From Halobacillus andaensis (GTDB taxonomy: Bacteria > Bacillota > Bacilli > Bacillales > Halobacillaceae), in the NCBI RefSeq assembly GCF_014636475.1, contig NZ_BMEL01000002.1, forward strand, positions 712,177 through 776,176: DNA of 64,000 nucleotides. Reading direction: 5' to 3'. The position numbers were made by a program, and so were the translations under genes. This document shows positions 36,768 through 45,131 of the stretch, one piece after another; within the stretch, counting starts at the first letter, position 1, and every line of letters starts with the position of its first letter. The notes beneath the pieces are model-generated. The model had not been told where the DNA came from, did no database searches, and was given only the letters and a program-made list of their open reading frames with translations.

Positions 36768-37406
36768 TTGAAGAAACGCAGGATATTCTTAGCCATTTTT
36801 ATTATTTTACTATTGGGCATCGGGGTTTTTCCGATAGCATCCTCCGCCCAATCCGACATCTTGTCGAATGGGGATCAGGGCGCTGGGGTTACAGATTTGC
36901 AAGAAAAGCTTCATTTACTCGGCTATTTGGATCCGGCACCCACCGGGTATTACGGCTCGTTAACAGAGGCGGCGGTTCAGCAGCTTCAGCAGGATTTTGA
37001 CCTTCCTGTAGACGGTGTACTCGGTCCTCAAACGTCTTATCGGCTGATCGAGATCGAAAAGGTTGCCCGTGTCGTTCATGGAGAGGCCCGCGGGGAGCCA
37101 TATGAAGGACAGGTTGCGGTAGCCTCCGTCATTAAAAATCGTGTCTATTCTTCAGAGTTTCCTTCATCCATTGAGGAAGTGATTTATCAGAAGAATGGAT
37201 TTACCCCTGTGGCTGACGGACAGTACTGGTTAAACCCCGGCAGCTACGCGTACCGCGCGGTGAAAGACGCATGGAGGGGCTGGGACCCAAGTGACGGCTC
37301 TACATACTTTTACAACCCTCACACCGCTACCTCTGATTGGATTTTTGCCCATACACGCTCTCACAGGCAAATCGGTGGCCATCTCTTTGCTACCGTCGCG
37401 GAATAA
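36768..37406 (+). CDS. sleB: Spore cortex-lytic-type hydrolase (SleB/YkvT family)
   Basis: 212 residues from the TTG at 36768 (AGAGGTGAG upstream; an ATG at 36747 precedes that site). A signal peptide ends near IASSAQ. A peptidoglycan-binding domain follows (GDQGAGVTDLQEKLHLLGYL). The Hydrolase_2 catalytic domain begins ARVVHGEARGEPYEGQVAVA, with its catalytic Glu in HGEARG. The length is closer to B. subtilis YkvT (about 208) than to SleB (about 305). Probable lytic transglycosylase acting on spore cortex. Confidence 0.85.
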   Translation: MKKRRIFLAIFIILLLGIGVFPIASSAQSDILSNGDQGAGVTDLQEKLHLLGYLDPAPTGYYGSLTEAAVQQLQQDFDLPVDGVLGPQTSYRLIEIEKVARVVHGEARGEPYEGQVAVASVIKNRVYSSEFPSSIEEVIYQKNGFTPVADGQYWLNPGSYAYRAVKDAWRGWDPSDGSTYFYNPHTATSDWIFAHTRSHRQIGGHLFATVAE

Positions 37407-37425
37407 CTCAAAGGGTAGGAAACGT

Positions 37426-37581
37426 ATGGTCCAAATGTCCATTATAGTGAACTTTGTAGGGGAGGCGCGTAAGGAAGACCTGTCCACGGTTTATCATACC
37501 AGTCAAGACTACGAAGAGATGGTTAAGCTGGTGCAGGAGCTGGACGAGCTGCTCAATCAGCTGCGGCAAATGGCAGACTAA
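37426..37581 (+). CDS. Spo0E-like aspartyl-phosphate phosphatase, third
   Basis: 51 residues. The core RKEDLSTVYHTSQDYEEMV then KLVQELDELLNQLRQM lines up with the first Spo0E-like protein (RKKMFRAYHTKQNYDELL), including the rare YHT turn. The signature reads VQELDELLN, so the first Ser is replaced by Val. The ATG at 37426 follows GGGTAGGA. It lies between the SleB-like and PGA-hydrolase genes, so it is probably co-transcribed with spore-related functions. Confidence 0.65.
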   Translation: MVQMSIIVNFVGEARKEDLSTVYHTSQDYEEMVKLVQELDELLNQLRQMAD

Positions 37582-37605
37582 CGTGAAAGAAAGAGGGATG
37601 ATAGG

Positions 37606-38334
37606 ATGAGAAAAATTAGTTGGGGCACCATTGCCATGTTTGCTTCGGTTCTATTGCTTTTCTTCATCGGAACCGGGAAGATCAGTAAAGCCGAAGACTG
37701 TGGGAGCGACCGATTCTGTTCGTTTGAGGAGCTAAATGAGGTGTACGAAGAAGGGGAAGACTGGGAGATCGAGAAAAGAACGGACGGCGATCAGCGCTGG
37801 CTGGTGAGTGCCATTCATGGTGGCGGTATTGAAGAAACCACCTCTACGATAGGAAGGGCCATTGCGGGGTCCTCTTATCCGTTCTATGCCTTTAAAGGCA
37901 AGTTGTCATCGGGGAATTTTAGCAATCTTCATATTACGTCCACCCGGTTCGATGAGCCGCAAGCATTGGAAATGGTCGGAAATGCCGAGCATCATATTGC
38001 GCTTCACGGGGCCGCTGGAACGGAGCCAAAGACGTTGCTCGGCGGTAGAAACTCAGAGCTGAAGGCCATCGTGAAAAAGCATTTAGAGGCCAGAGGCTTT
38101 ACGGTCTCAGCTGCACCGGACCGGATCGATGGGGATCATCCAGACAATTATACGAATCGCACGAAGTCCGGCCAGGGAGTGCAGGTTGAGATTACGAGAG
38201 CCCAGCGAAAAGCCTTTTATCAAAACGGAGATATCAGCTTTTCCTCCCGAAATGACCCTTCCAATCAGACCGAAGCGTTTACCACTTACGTACAGGCCAT
38301 ACAGTCTGCCATGCAGGAATATGAAGGAATATAA
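37606..38334 (+). CDS. Poly-gamma-glutamate hydrolase family protein
   Basis: 242 residues with an N-terminal signal region (TIAMFASVLLLFFIGTG), so exported. Family zinc-hydrolase motifs are VSAIHGGGIEETTS and HIALHGAAGTEP. A late VQVEITRAQRKAF carries the conserved Glu. Homologues (PghP; B. subtilis YndL, YjqB, YmaC) cut gamma-glutamyl bonds in capsule. AGAGGGATGATAGG supports the ATG. The surrounding genes give no other gamma-PGA gene. Confidence 0.82.
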   Translation: MRKISWGTIAMFASVLLLFFIGTGKISKAEDCGSDRFCSFEELNEVYEEGEDWEIEKRTDGDQRWLVSAIHGGGIEETTSTIGRAIAGSSYPFYAFKGKLSSGNFSNLHITSTRFDEPQALEMVGNAEHHIALHGAAGTEPKTLLGGRNSELKAIVKKHLEARGFTVSAAPDRIDGDHPDNYTNRTKSGQGVQVEITRAQRKAFYQNGDISFSSRNDPSNQTEAFTTYVQAIQSAMQEYEGI

Positions 38335-38368
38335 AAAGACGCTGTGCCATTTCTGGTGCAGCGTCTTT
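38335..38368 (+). terminator. Terminator after PGA-hydrolase gene
   Basis: AAAGACGCTG / CAGCGTCTTT ten-base-pair outer stem, then T-rich. Confidence 0.85.
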
Positions 38369-38515
38369 ACTGATGTTCGTACGGTTTCACTTTCACGGTC
38401 ACTACACACGTTTTCTTGTACATCTACTTCTGCACAATTTGGGGTCCCCTGGTGCGCTATTCAGCTTTATAACTGGTATAGTAGAAGTAGAAAGTCTATA
38501 GAAAGCAGGGGAAGC

Positions 38516-39076
38516 ATGGAGAAATGCAATCAATGTAACGAGCATGAGGCCAGCATCGTACTTACGACTAATAGTGCGAAAGAATATTTTTGTCGAAGCT
38601 GTTACAATCATAGAATGGCAGACGAGCTTGGCATAGAGTATAAAGAACAAATCAATTCCTTTTCGGTAATGGATCACAGCGGAGAGAAGCGGCACTTTGA
38701 GGTGGAGGAACATCTTCATCCAGAGGGGTTTTACATAGAAGCAAGAGAGAGTCAGCAGGATGGCTATCTTTTTGCTGTGGATGGGGAGCTTCATGAAAAA
38801 ATTGAACGTTTAATAGCGAAGCTGAAGAACAAAGTGAAACGAGGAGTTTCTCAGTCATTCATTCAAGTGAGTTCTTTTCCGAATGGTGAGATTGTCCACA
38901 GATTAAAACGTGATCAGCTGCTTGGGCGGATTGAATATGATGAGGAACATACCGGTCCGAAGGTTATTGTAGATGGGCGTCGTTATTCTTGGGAAGAATT
39001 GGGTAGAATGCTGTTAACGTATGAAGGGTTTCAGATTAAAATAGAGACAACAGACCCTACAGGTGAGATAGAATAA
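38516..39076 (+). CDS. Zinc-ribbon protein of unknown function
   Basis: 186 residues from the ATG at 38516 behind CAGGGGAAG. The frame stays open far upstream but without a ribosome site. The N-terminal MEKCNQCNEHEASIVLT and YFCRSCYNHRMADELG give two CxxC pairs, a likely zinc site. The remaining 130 residues form an alpha/beta domain with FEVEEHLHPEGFYIEARE and SWEELGRMLLTYEGFQIKIE. I do not recognise the domain. Confidence 0.7.
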   Translation: MEKCNQCNEHEASIVLTTNSAKEYFCRSCYNHRMADELGIEYKEQINSFSVMDHSGEKRHFEVEEHLHPEGFYIEARESQQDGYLFAVDGELHEKIERLIAKLKNKVKRGVSQSFIQVSSFPNGEIVHRLKRDQLLGRIEYDEEHTGPKVIVDGRRYSWEELGRMLLTYEGFQIKIETTDPTGEIE

Positions 39077-39082
39077 TACAGT

Positions 39083-39131
39083 AAAAAAAGAGGCATGAAG
39101 CTCCCGCAAAGGATAGTTTCATGCCTCTTTT
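39083..39131. terminator. Bidirectional terminator between convergent genes
   Basis: AAAAAGAGGCATGAA / TTTCATGCCTCTTTT stem with A-tract and T-tract on either side. It serves the 38516 gene and the 39137 gene. Confidence 0.9.
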
Positions 39132-39136
39132 CTGCT

Positions 39137-39373
39137 TTAGTTTAAATGGTACTCGGCAAAACTCTCAATCAATTCTGCATTAAAATATTGATCGTAGGTT
39201 CCCTGAATAATGTTCAACCAGTCGTTTAAAAGAAAATTTCTCATGTCTTCATCAGGGATCTCCAGGATTTCATTCGTGTAATAAAGAAAGGTGAAGTGGC
39301 ACTTTCTGTCGAGGATATGGATCCCCCGCATACCATCTTCATCAAGTTGTGTAAATAGAACCGAATATCTCAT
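39137..39373 (-). CDS. Small protein of unknown function
   Basis: 78 residues, acidic. CGGAGGCG precedes the ATG at 39373, a strong reason to believe it is real. It has an alternating aromatic pattern (FTFLYYTNEILEIPDEDM) and no membrane segment. Not recognised. Confidence 0.55.
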   Translation of the reverse strand: MRYSVLFTQLDEDGMRGIHILDRKCHFTFLYYTNEILEIPDEDMRNFLLNDWLNIIQGTYDQYFNAELIESFAEYHLN

Positions 39374-39729
39374 TGAATAAACGCCTCCGAATAATTTTTT
39401 TATTGAGTTTTTTGTAGATTGAATTTTGAGTAATAAGGCTGGGCAGTATGTTATGGAAATGGATGAAATAGGGTGGTATTGCGATTTGAAGTGAGTGTAT
39501 AGATCATAGGAGTGAGTATTACGTAAGGAGATTTCATACTTATAGTTAGGGATTCAACTGCAGAGGTTATGCTATTTGAAGTGTTTGCGTGGGGAAGTAG
39601 AACGTTCAAAGAGTGCTGGTGCCTGGAGATGCGAGGATAAATTTAAGAAATAGAAACAGCTCAGGATGACTACTCCTCTATTATGCCTCCTTTTCTATCT
39701 AATGTCAGTCCGTTTGTTTCACGCGGTTT
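39374..39729. other. Intergenic stretch with one inverted repeat
   Basis: No supported gene. TAAGAAATAGAAAC at 39644-39657 pairs with GTTTCTATTTCTTA at 39726-39739, 68 bases apart, overlapping the end of the HTH gene. This is possibly a terminator-like structure. Confidence 0.45.
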
Positions 39730-39993
39730 CTATTTCTTATGATTTTTCGAATAGGTTTCCCAATTAGCGATTGTCGACTGGAGCTGTGAGTGACTGATAT
39801 TAAGTCCTTTCGCCAAATCAGTTATCATATTAAACCCCGGGGCTCTGATTCCTCTTTCCAATGCACTGATGTAGGTGGGATCTACTCCGGCTCGACCGGC
39901 CAATTCCTCTTGAGTGATCCCTGCTTCTTTACGAAGTGCTGCCAAATGTTTGCCGAATTGATTCCTTGCGTATAATCTATATTCTTCACTCAT
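39730..39993 (-). CDS. XRE-family helix-turn-helix regulator
   Basis: 87 residues. HTH from FGKHLAALRKEAGITQEELA to AGVDPTYISALERGIRAPG, then a short tail. The ribosome site is poor. It is divergent from the phage-type replication genes that begin at 40478, so it may have been the repressor of that module. Confidence 0.8.
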   Translation of the reverse strand: MSEEYRLYARNQFGKHLAALRKEAGITQEELAGRAGVDPTYISALERGIRAPGFNMITDLAKGLNISHSQLQSTIANWETYSKNHKK

Positions 39994-40477
39994 ACTTAAA
40001 TTTTCATATGCAATGAGAAATTAGTACACGGACTGAAAGTCGTATTTTTACATATAAAGGAAATTAGTGAACTTTTTTTTGTGTGAAATAAGATTTTCTT
40101 GAAAGTCAGAAGAAGGAAGCTGAAGGAAAGTTGTGTTTTACAGATAATTAAGGAGGCAAAATCCAGTGGTGTTTATCATTCTTTTAGTTGGCATATTTTG
40201 TTTCATTTAAATAAAGCCGCCCCGCCGCCCGTTTATAAAATAGTTTATGTATCGTGAATGGAGTATTTGTTCAATTAATGACGGATTGATTGTTATCCTT
40301 TTTTACCTTAATTGCTTTAAGTCCTTTATTTATCAAGGCTAGGAATGTTACATAATTTATTCTTTTAAAAATTTTTTATAAAAAAATAAAAAAACGTGAC
40401 ACCAAATATATTCCTTCTATCGATTATAGATATGAGGGAGTTTTTTTGTGCCCTACAAACAAAAGGAGGCGTTTCTT
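39994..40477. other. Intergenic region between divergent HTH gene and replication module
   Basis: AT-rich. It contains a strong AAGGAGG at 40150-40156 followed by a 14-codon hydrophobic reading frame (GTG 40166 to TAA 40210, VVFIILLVGIFCFI). Its last 120 bases should hold the promoter for the DnaD-like gene. No longer gene is seen. Confidence 0.45.
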
Positions 40478-41203
40478 ATGAATTATTTGAAGGAGATTAA
40501 CGCGTTTTTTGATGAGAAGGATTTGAATTCTCTTTCGGCTTCAGCGTCATTGCTGTGGTATGTACTCATGCAGTTCAACAACAAGACGGGGTGGAAGGAA
40601 GAGTTTACCGTGCCTACGTCGTCGGTTTTAGTGAAGTTGGGATTGGGTGAGAATGCGTTTCTTCGTGCGCGCAAGGAATTAGAAACGAAAGGCTATATTA
40701 CGTTTAAAGCGGGAACGAAGCATCAGGCTCCAACGTACCGCATGATTTCTCAGGTGAAAGCATCCGCCATGGATGAGTGGGGGGACATCCAGGGGGATGA
40801 GCCGGGGGTTGAGGAGAAGGTTGAACAGGGGGTTAAGCAGGGGGCATTATTTAAAAGAAAAGAAGAGAGAAAAAAAGAAAGAGTAGGTGGCGCGCGTATG
40901 CAGCCGCATACCTTTTACGAACAAAACATCGGCATGCTGACACCATTTATGGCGGAGAAGCTGACGGATTGGTGTGATCGGCTCACTAATGAGCTCGTGA
41001 TGGAGGCGATGAAAATTGCAGTGAGGCACAATAAGCTGTTTTTCCATTACTGTGAAGGGATTTTAAAGCGTTGGGAGAAAGCGGGTGTGCAGTCGATCGT
41101 TGATGTGAGGCGGAATGAGAAGCAGCCGGCTGACAACAAGGAAGAGCGTCAGTCTGAGGCAAAGCGTCTGATTGAAGAGTACAGAAAGGAGCGATACGCA
41201 TGA
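40478..41203 (+). CDS. DnaD-domain replication initiation protein, phage type
   Basis: 241 residues from the ATG at 40478, placed behind AAAGGAGGCG. The N-terminal winged helix (LSASASLLWYVLMQF, then LGENAFLRARKELETKGYI) is followed by a linker and a C-terminal DnaD-type domain (MAEKLTDWCDRLTNELVMEA, then FFHYCEGILKRWEKAGV). Such proteins open origins and recruit helicase loaders in Gram-positive phages. The stop overlaps the next start (ATGA). Confidence 0.85.
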   Translation: MNYLKEINAFFDEKDLNSLSASASLLWYVLMQFNNKTGWKEEFTVPTSSVLVKLGLGENAFLRARKELETKGYITFKAGTKHQAPTYRMISQVKASAMDEWGDIQGDEPGVEEKVEQGVKQGALFKRKEERKKERVGGARMQPHTFYEQNIGMLTPFMAEKLTDWCDRLTNELVMEAMKIAVRHNKLFFHYCEGILKRWEKAGVQSIVDVRRNEKQPADNKEERQSEAKRLIEEYRKERYA

Positions 41204-41526
41204 AGTATGATGAAGCGGTAGAAGTGTTAGAGACGATGGAGGAATTGTTTAACGGGAAGTTTAAGATTACGAAGAGAAAGCTGGATGTATTTGTTCCAGA
41301 GCTTGAGAGGATGGCGTTCATTCCAGTGATGGAGAAGCTGTTTGATTATGCTGTCGTTCATCCTTTTCCCCCGACGCTTTCGGATATTGCGGTTTATGAA
41401 CCGAAGCCGAATGACCACTTAGAGAAAATGCGGCAGTGGGACGAAGAAGCAGCGAAAGTACCGGAGGAAACGAAGCGGTTGTTTGAAGAGAAGTTTAATG
41501 AACTGTTAAGGAAGGTGTCGAAATGA
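41200..41526 (+). CDS. Replicative helicase loader/inhibitor, G39P-like
   Basis: 108 residues, all-helical. The pattern MKYDEAVEVLETMEELF, then KRKLDVFVPELERMAF and HPFPPTLSDIAVYEPK, resembles phage SPP1 G39P, which binds the DnaB-type helicase. It has ATGA-type overlaps with both the DnaD-like and DnaB-like genes, so the three are translated as a unit. Family assignment is by pattern and position. Confidence 0.65.
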   Translation: MKYDEAVEVLETMEELFNGKFKITKRKLDVFVPELERMAFIPVMEKLFDYAVVHPFPPTLSDIAVYEPKPNDHLEKMRQWDEEAAKVPEETKRLFEEKFNELLRKVSK

Positions 41527-42809
41527 TTGCGAATAAAGAAGCTGAACAGTCCGTCATTGGAACGATTTTATTAGAAGGGGATCTTATTAAGGATGTTACG
41601 CTGCGGGGAGATCATTTTACCGATGCGCGGCACCGATTAATTTATGAAACGATGCGGAAGATTGATGAAGCGGGAGAATCTGTCAATCTCGTGACGGTGA
41701 CGACTGAGCTGAATAAACGAATCAACCAGGTCGGAGGCGTCAGCTACTTAAGCGCCCTCGCCCAGTCGATTCCAACAACGGCGAACGTAAAGCAGCATCA
41801 GCGTCTCGTGATGGAAGCGTACCGTAACCGCAAGACGAAGGAAGAAGCAGGCCGCTACATAAGCGATCCGAACGGAGAATCGCTCGATACACTCATGAAC
41901 CGCTTAGAAGCCTACCGCAGCGAAAGCCTCGTAGAAGAAGAGGCGACGACGTATGACACACTTGTCGAAATCGCAAACGACATGATCACACCACCCGCAG
42001 AAGGGATGACCGGATTTGCGACCGGCTACAAAGAAGTCGACGATATGACCGGCGGCAGCCAGCGCGGCGACCTCATCATCCTGGCGGGCCGTCCGTCTAT
42101 GGGAAAAACGGCCTTCGCCTTAAACCTCGCTGCCCACCACTGCCAACAGCAAGGAAGCGTCCACCTCTTCAGTTTAGAAATGGGACGAAAATCTCTTTTG
42201 CAGCGCATGCTTTCCGCTCAAGGTGACATCAACGGACAAAAATGGCGCTCGATGAACTTTTCCTCTACCGATTACGAGAACTGTCTCACCGCCATGGGGA
42301 AAGTCGCCAGCTGGCAGCTCCACATCCACGAGCATCAGCAGACCGTCGAAGGCATCCGCGCATGCGTACGCGAATCGATCAGAAAGACAGAAGAAACAAA
42401 GCCCATGATCATCATCGACTACCTCCAGCTCATGTCCCCATCCGGCCGCTACGAGCGCCGCGACTTGGAAATCGGCGCCATCACCCGCCAGCTGAAGCTG
42501 CTGGCCCGTGAACGCAACGTGCCAGTGATCCTCTTATCCCAGCTCTCCCGCGGTGTCGAGCAGCGCAAGGACAAGCGCCCGGTGATGGCGGATCTTCGAG
42601 AGTCCGGCAACATCGAACAGGACGCGGATGTCATAGGATTTTTGTACCGTGAAGATTACTACAATCGTCATAGTGAAGAGAAGGATGAAGTGGAGTTTTC
42701 GATCAGCAAGCAGCGGAATGGTCCGGTTGGAAATGTACGGCTGCAGTTTAGGAAGGAGTATGGGAAGTTTGTGGAGCTTCCTATTGAAGAGGGTGAGCTG
42801 ATTGGATGA
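41523..42809 (+). CDS. Replicative DNA helicase, DnaB type
   Basis: 428 residues. The N-terminal DnaB domain (NKEAEQSVIGTILLEGDL) is followed by a RecA-like motor with Walker A LAGRPSMGKTAFALN, Walker B IIIDYLQLM and arginine/Gln motifs in RESGNIEQDADVIGFLYRED. It is slightly shorter than the chromosomal DnaC/DnaB helicases of about 450 residues. Its middle part is more GC-rich than the surroundings. With the two genes before it, it forms a phage-like replication module. No capsid or integrase gene adjoins it. Confidence 0.88.
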   Translation: MIANKEAEQSVIGTILLEGDLIKDVTLRGDHFTDARHRLIYETMRKIDEAGESVNLVTVTTELNKRINQVGGVSYLSALAQSIPTTANVKQHQRLVMEAYRNRKTKEEAGRYISDPNGESLDTLMNRLEAYRSESLVEEEATTYDTLVEIANDMITPPAEGMTGFATGYKEVDDMTGGSQRGDLIILAGRPSMGKTAFALNLAAHHCQQQGSVHLFSLEMGRKSLLQRMLSAQGDINGQKWRSMNFSSTDYENCLTAMGKVASWQLHIHEHQQTVEGIRACVRESIRKTEETKPMIIIDYLQLMSPSGRYERRDLEIGAITRQLKLLARERNVPVILLSQLSRGVEQRKDKRPVMADLRESGNIEQDADVIGFLYREDYYNRHSEEKDEVEFSISKQRNGPVGNVRLQFRKEYGKFVELPIEEGELIG

Positions 42810-42948
42810 GAAGGGGAAGATGGTGGATCCGCAAGTGAGTGATTTTGTCAGAGGGTGCTTGTACGCCTGCCTTATGTCTGTTCCGCTTTGGGGGATCATT
42901 ATTTGGCTCATGAGTTTGGTGTTTTATATATAATTCATTAGGAGAAGA

Positions 42949-43059
42949 TGTTCATATTTTTGCAGGAAGGTTCATAAAACTCTTGAAATGTGCGTATTTT
43001 ATTGTGAAATGTTCATAAATCTCGTCAAATGTGCATATATCGCTCACAATGTTCATAAA
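42949..43059 (+). repeat. Six iteron-like repeats at 20-21 bp spacing, candidate replication origin
   Basis: Ten-base units start at 42949, 42969, 42989, 43010, 43030 and 43050: TGTTCATATT, GGTTCATAAA, TGTGCGTATT, TGTTCATAAA, TGTGCATATA, TGTTCATAAA. Consensus TGTKCRTAWW, usually preceded by AAA. The constant 20-21 bp step places all sites on one face of the helix. The array lies 140 bases after the DnaB-type helicase gene. Confidence 0.7.
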
Positions 43060-43080
43060 AACAAGCGCACACTCCATTCA

Positions 43081-43110
43081 GAAGAGCCTCTATCGATGGC
43101 TCTTCTTTTA
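43081..43110 (+). terminator. Rho-independent terminator
   Basis: GAAGAGCC / GGCTCTTC stem followed by T-rich sequence, closing the replication module and repeat region. Confidence 0.88.
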
Positions 43111-43232
43111 TTGTTTTCAATAATTATATATGACTAAATGACAAATATATATTGCAAAAAGACGTTAATATTATATAATGGAATAAGAAGGAAAGTCGAT
43201 TTCCCTTTACTAACATAAAAAGGAGGATATGT

Positions 43233-43763
43233 ATGAAATTATCTTTTACTAAAAAGAAGCCGCAGGATGAACGCGTTACCACTTTACAAAACAAGATCTA
43301 CCGCGAGCTCTATTACGTCATTGTGCTGATTTGCGCAGGATCGCTTGTCTATAAATCCATTCAAGGGGGAGCTATTATAGACCATATTTGGCTCGAAATG
43401 CTGATCTTAATTGGAGGCGGAATCTACTATCTTGCCCGGGCTTCGCACTTAGGCATTTTTACAGACGAAGTGGAAATGCACGATCGATCGAGCAAAATCA
43501 AGCTGAACACGAAGAACTTCATCACCAGTTTATTAGTCGGAGCAGGAATCTCGTTATTTTTTGCTGTGAATAATTCACTGAAGTATGGAGAAACCACACA
43601 GGAAACCATTTTCTACTTTTTCCTCATATTGATTACCAGTCTTATAATTTACAGCCCTGTCTTATTCGGCCTATTCGTGGTACCCTCTCTCATAGCCAAG
43701 CATAAAAGCGATCGCATGAATGAACGAGAATTAGAAGACATAGACGACGAAGATAAGCGGTGA
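43233..43763 (+). CDS. DUF6773-like membrane protein
   Basis: 176 residues. The N-terminus KKKPQDERVTTLQNKIYREL is typical of a family of Firmicute membrane proteins paired with HTH regulators. Four membrane helices fall at about 28-45, 52-68, 95-115 and 125-150, with an acidic C-terminal tail. AAGGAGG precedes the ATG. The next HTH gene starts 4 bases after the stop. Function unknown. Confidence 0.75.
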   Translation: MKLSFTKKKPQDERVTTLQNKIYRELYYVIVLICAGSLVYKSIQGGAIIDHIWLEMLILIGGGIYYLARASHLGIFTDEVEMHDRSSKIKLNTKNFITSLLVGAGISLFFAVNNSLKYGETTQETIFYFFLILITSLIIYSPVLFGLFVVPSLIAKHKSDRMNERELEDIDDEDKR

Positions 43764-43767
43764 TTCT

Positions 43768-43977
43768 ATGAAAAATAAGAAACTGAAAATGGCGCGGGTG
43801 GAGCACGATCTCTCCCAGCAAGAGCTGGCTAAAAAGGTAGGGGTATCAAGGCAGACGATAGGATTGATTGAACTTGGTAAATACAATCCAACGCTGCAGT
43901 TATGTTTGTCGATTTGCTGGGCACTGGATAAAACGTTAGATGAATTATTTTGGCAGGAGAAACAGGAAGAGGAGTGA
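43768..43977 (+). CDS. XRE-family helix-turn-helix regulator, short
   Basis: 69 residues. It is nearly all HTH (MARVEHDLSQQELAKKVGVS, then RQTIGLIELGKYNPTLQLCL). It resembles the small YozG/YgzD-type regulators that accompany membrane proteins. It probably autoregulates the pair with the membrane protein at 43233. Confidence 0.85.
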   Translation: MKNKKLKMARVEHDLSQQELAKKVGVSRQTIGLIELGKYNPTLQLCLSICWALDKTLDELFWQEKQEEE

Positions 43978-44001
43978 AAGTTACTCTCTTCCTGTTTTCT
44001 T
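43961..44001 (+). terminator. Terminator overlapping the end of the short HTH gene
   Basis: AACAGGAAGAGG / CTCTTCCTGTT stem followed by TTCTT. The ascending arm includes the last codons of the gene. Confidence 0.85.
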
Positions 44002-44205
44002 GCATGTAAAATTTAGTCACCTGCTACTGCTAGTAAGGCGAAATACGATCGCGAGCCTGATTGACATACCCATGTATCTTGATGAAGAAAATTTCCAAAA
44101 TCCTGTATGAATTTATACTCAAAAGTAGTAGTAAACATTGCTCCAGGGTATCTAATATATTAAAATAAGACTCATTACTCGATTATATATACTAGGAGGA
44201 TGTAC

Positions 44206-45068
44206 ATGGACGATTTAACCGTAAACACCAACCCAGGCTTTTCTACAAGAATCAAGGCAGCATATGTAAAATTACGGGGGTCAGAACGCAAAATAGTAGA
44301 GTTTATTGAAAAACACCAAGATGAAATTATTCATCTTTCCATTACCGAAGTAGCTGAACGAAGTGAAACAAGCGAGTCTTCGGTTGTTCGGTTATGCAAG
44401 AGGCTTGGTTATAAAGGTTTTCAGGATTTGAAGATTCATTTAGCGAGAGAAGTCATTCAGCCTCAGAAGCAAATACACGAAGTTATCGAAAAAGAGGACG
44501 ACGTTACTACGGTTAAGAAGAAAATTTTCCAATCGAATATTCAGGCTTTATATGAATGGAAGTGTGTGATAATGACGAGCTGAATAAGGCCGTAGAGGTA
44601 ATTGCAGAGGCAAGTTTTATCGAATTCTATGGGTCTGGCGGATCAGGGACGGTTGCATTAGATGCTCATCATAAGTTATTAAAACTGGGTATTAAATCTT
44701 TTGCTTATAACGATTCCACTCTACAGGCAATGTCGGCCAGTGTTTTAAGCGAGAAAGATGTAGTGATCGGAATATCACATACAGGGGCAACTAAAGAGGT
44801 CTTAAATGCTCTAAAATTAGCGAAAGATGCAGGAGCGACAGTGATTTGTATTACGAACTCCTCTAAGTCTCCCATTACAAAAATTTCTGATATTGTTTTG
44901 CAAACAGCTTCAAAAGAGACGCTTTTCCGTACAGACGCTATCTCTTCTAGAATTGCTCAATTAACCATTATTGATATATTAGTAGCTTCCATTGCGAACC
45001 AAAAGTATGATTATTACTTAAACAATTTACAGAAAACGAGAAAATCCACGATAGGTAAGAAATTGTAA
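44206..45068 (+). pseudogene. RpiR-family regulator, split by a frameshift
   Basis: The first frame (ATG 44206, AGGAGG upstream) encodes the RpiR HTH: LRGSERKIVEFIEKHQDE, then SETSESSVVRLCKRLGYKG. It runs off frame at IQALYEW and stops at 44583. The second frame (from about 44556) resumes with DNDELNKAVEVIAEA and the complete SIS sugar-phosphate-binding domain (FYGSGGSGTVALDAHHKLL, GISHTGATKEVLNAL). A net one-base loss (probably 1 or 4 bases) near 44550 explains this. It may be a real mutation, a sequencing error, or two coupled proteins. It is the likely regulator of the TRAP operon downstream. Confidence 0.8.
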
Positions 45069-45113
45069 AAAAACAAATCATGAAAATTATATTCATTTTT
45101 TTTAAAAATATAT

Positions 45114-45131
45114 TGAAGGAAATTACCACCA
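45114..45131 (+). promoter_or_regulatory. 18-base motif shared with the downstream dehydrogenase promoter
   Basis: TGAAGGAAATTACCACCA is identical to 48171-48188. Here it overlaps a plausible -35 hexamer (TTGAAG) upstream of the TRAP binding-protein gene. It is a candidate operator for the adjacent RpiR-type regulator. Confidence 0.6.

Noticed and set aside
38129..38515. N-terminal extension of the zinc-ribbon protein frame
   Set aside because: It overlaps the PGA-hydrolase gene and a terminator; the good ribosome site is just before 38516.
42949..43059. CRISPR array
   Set aside because: Units are only ten bases with 10-base gaps and no cas genes nearby; iterons fit better.
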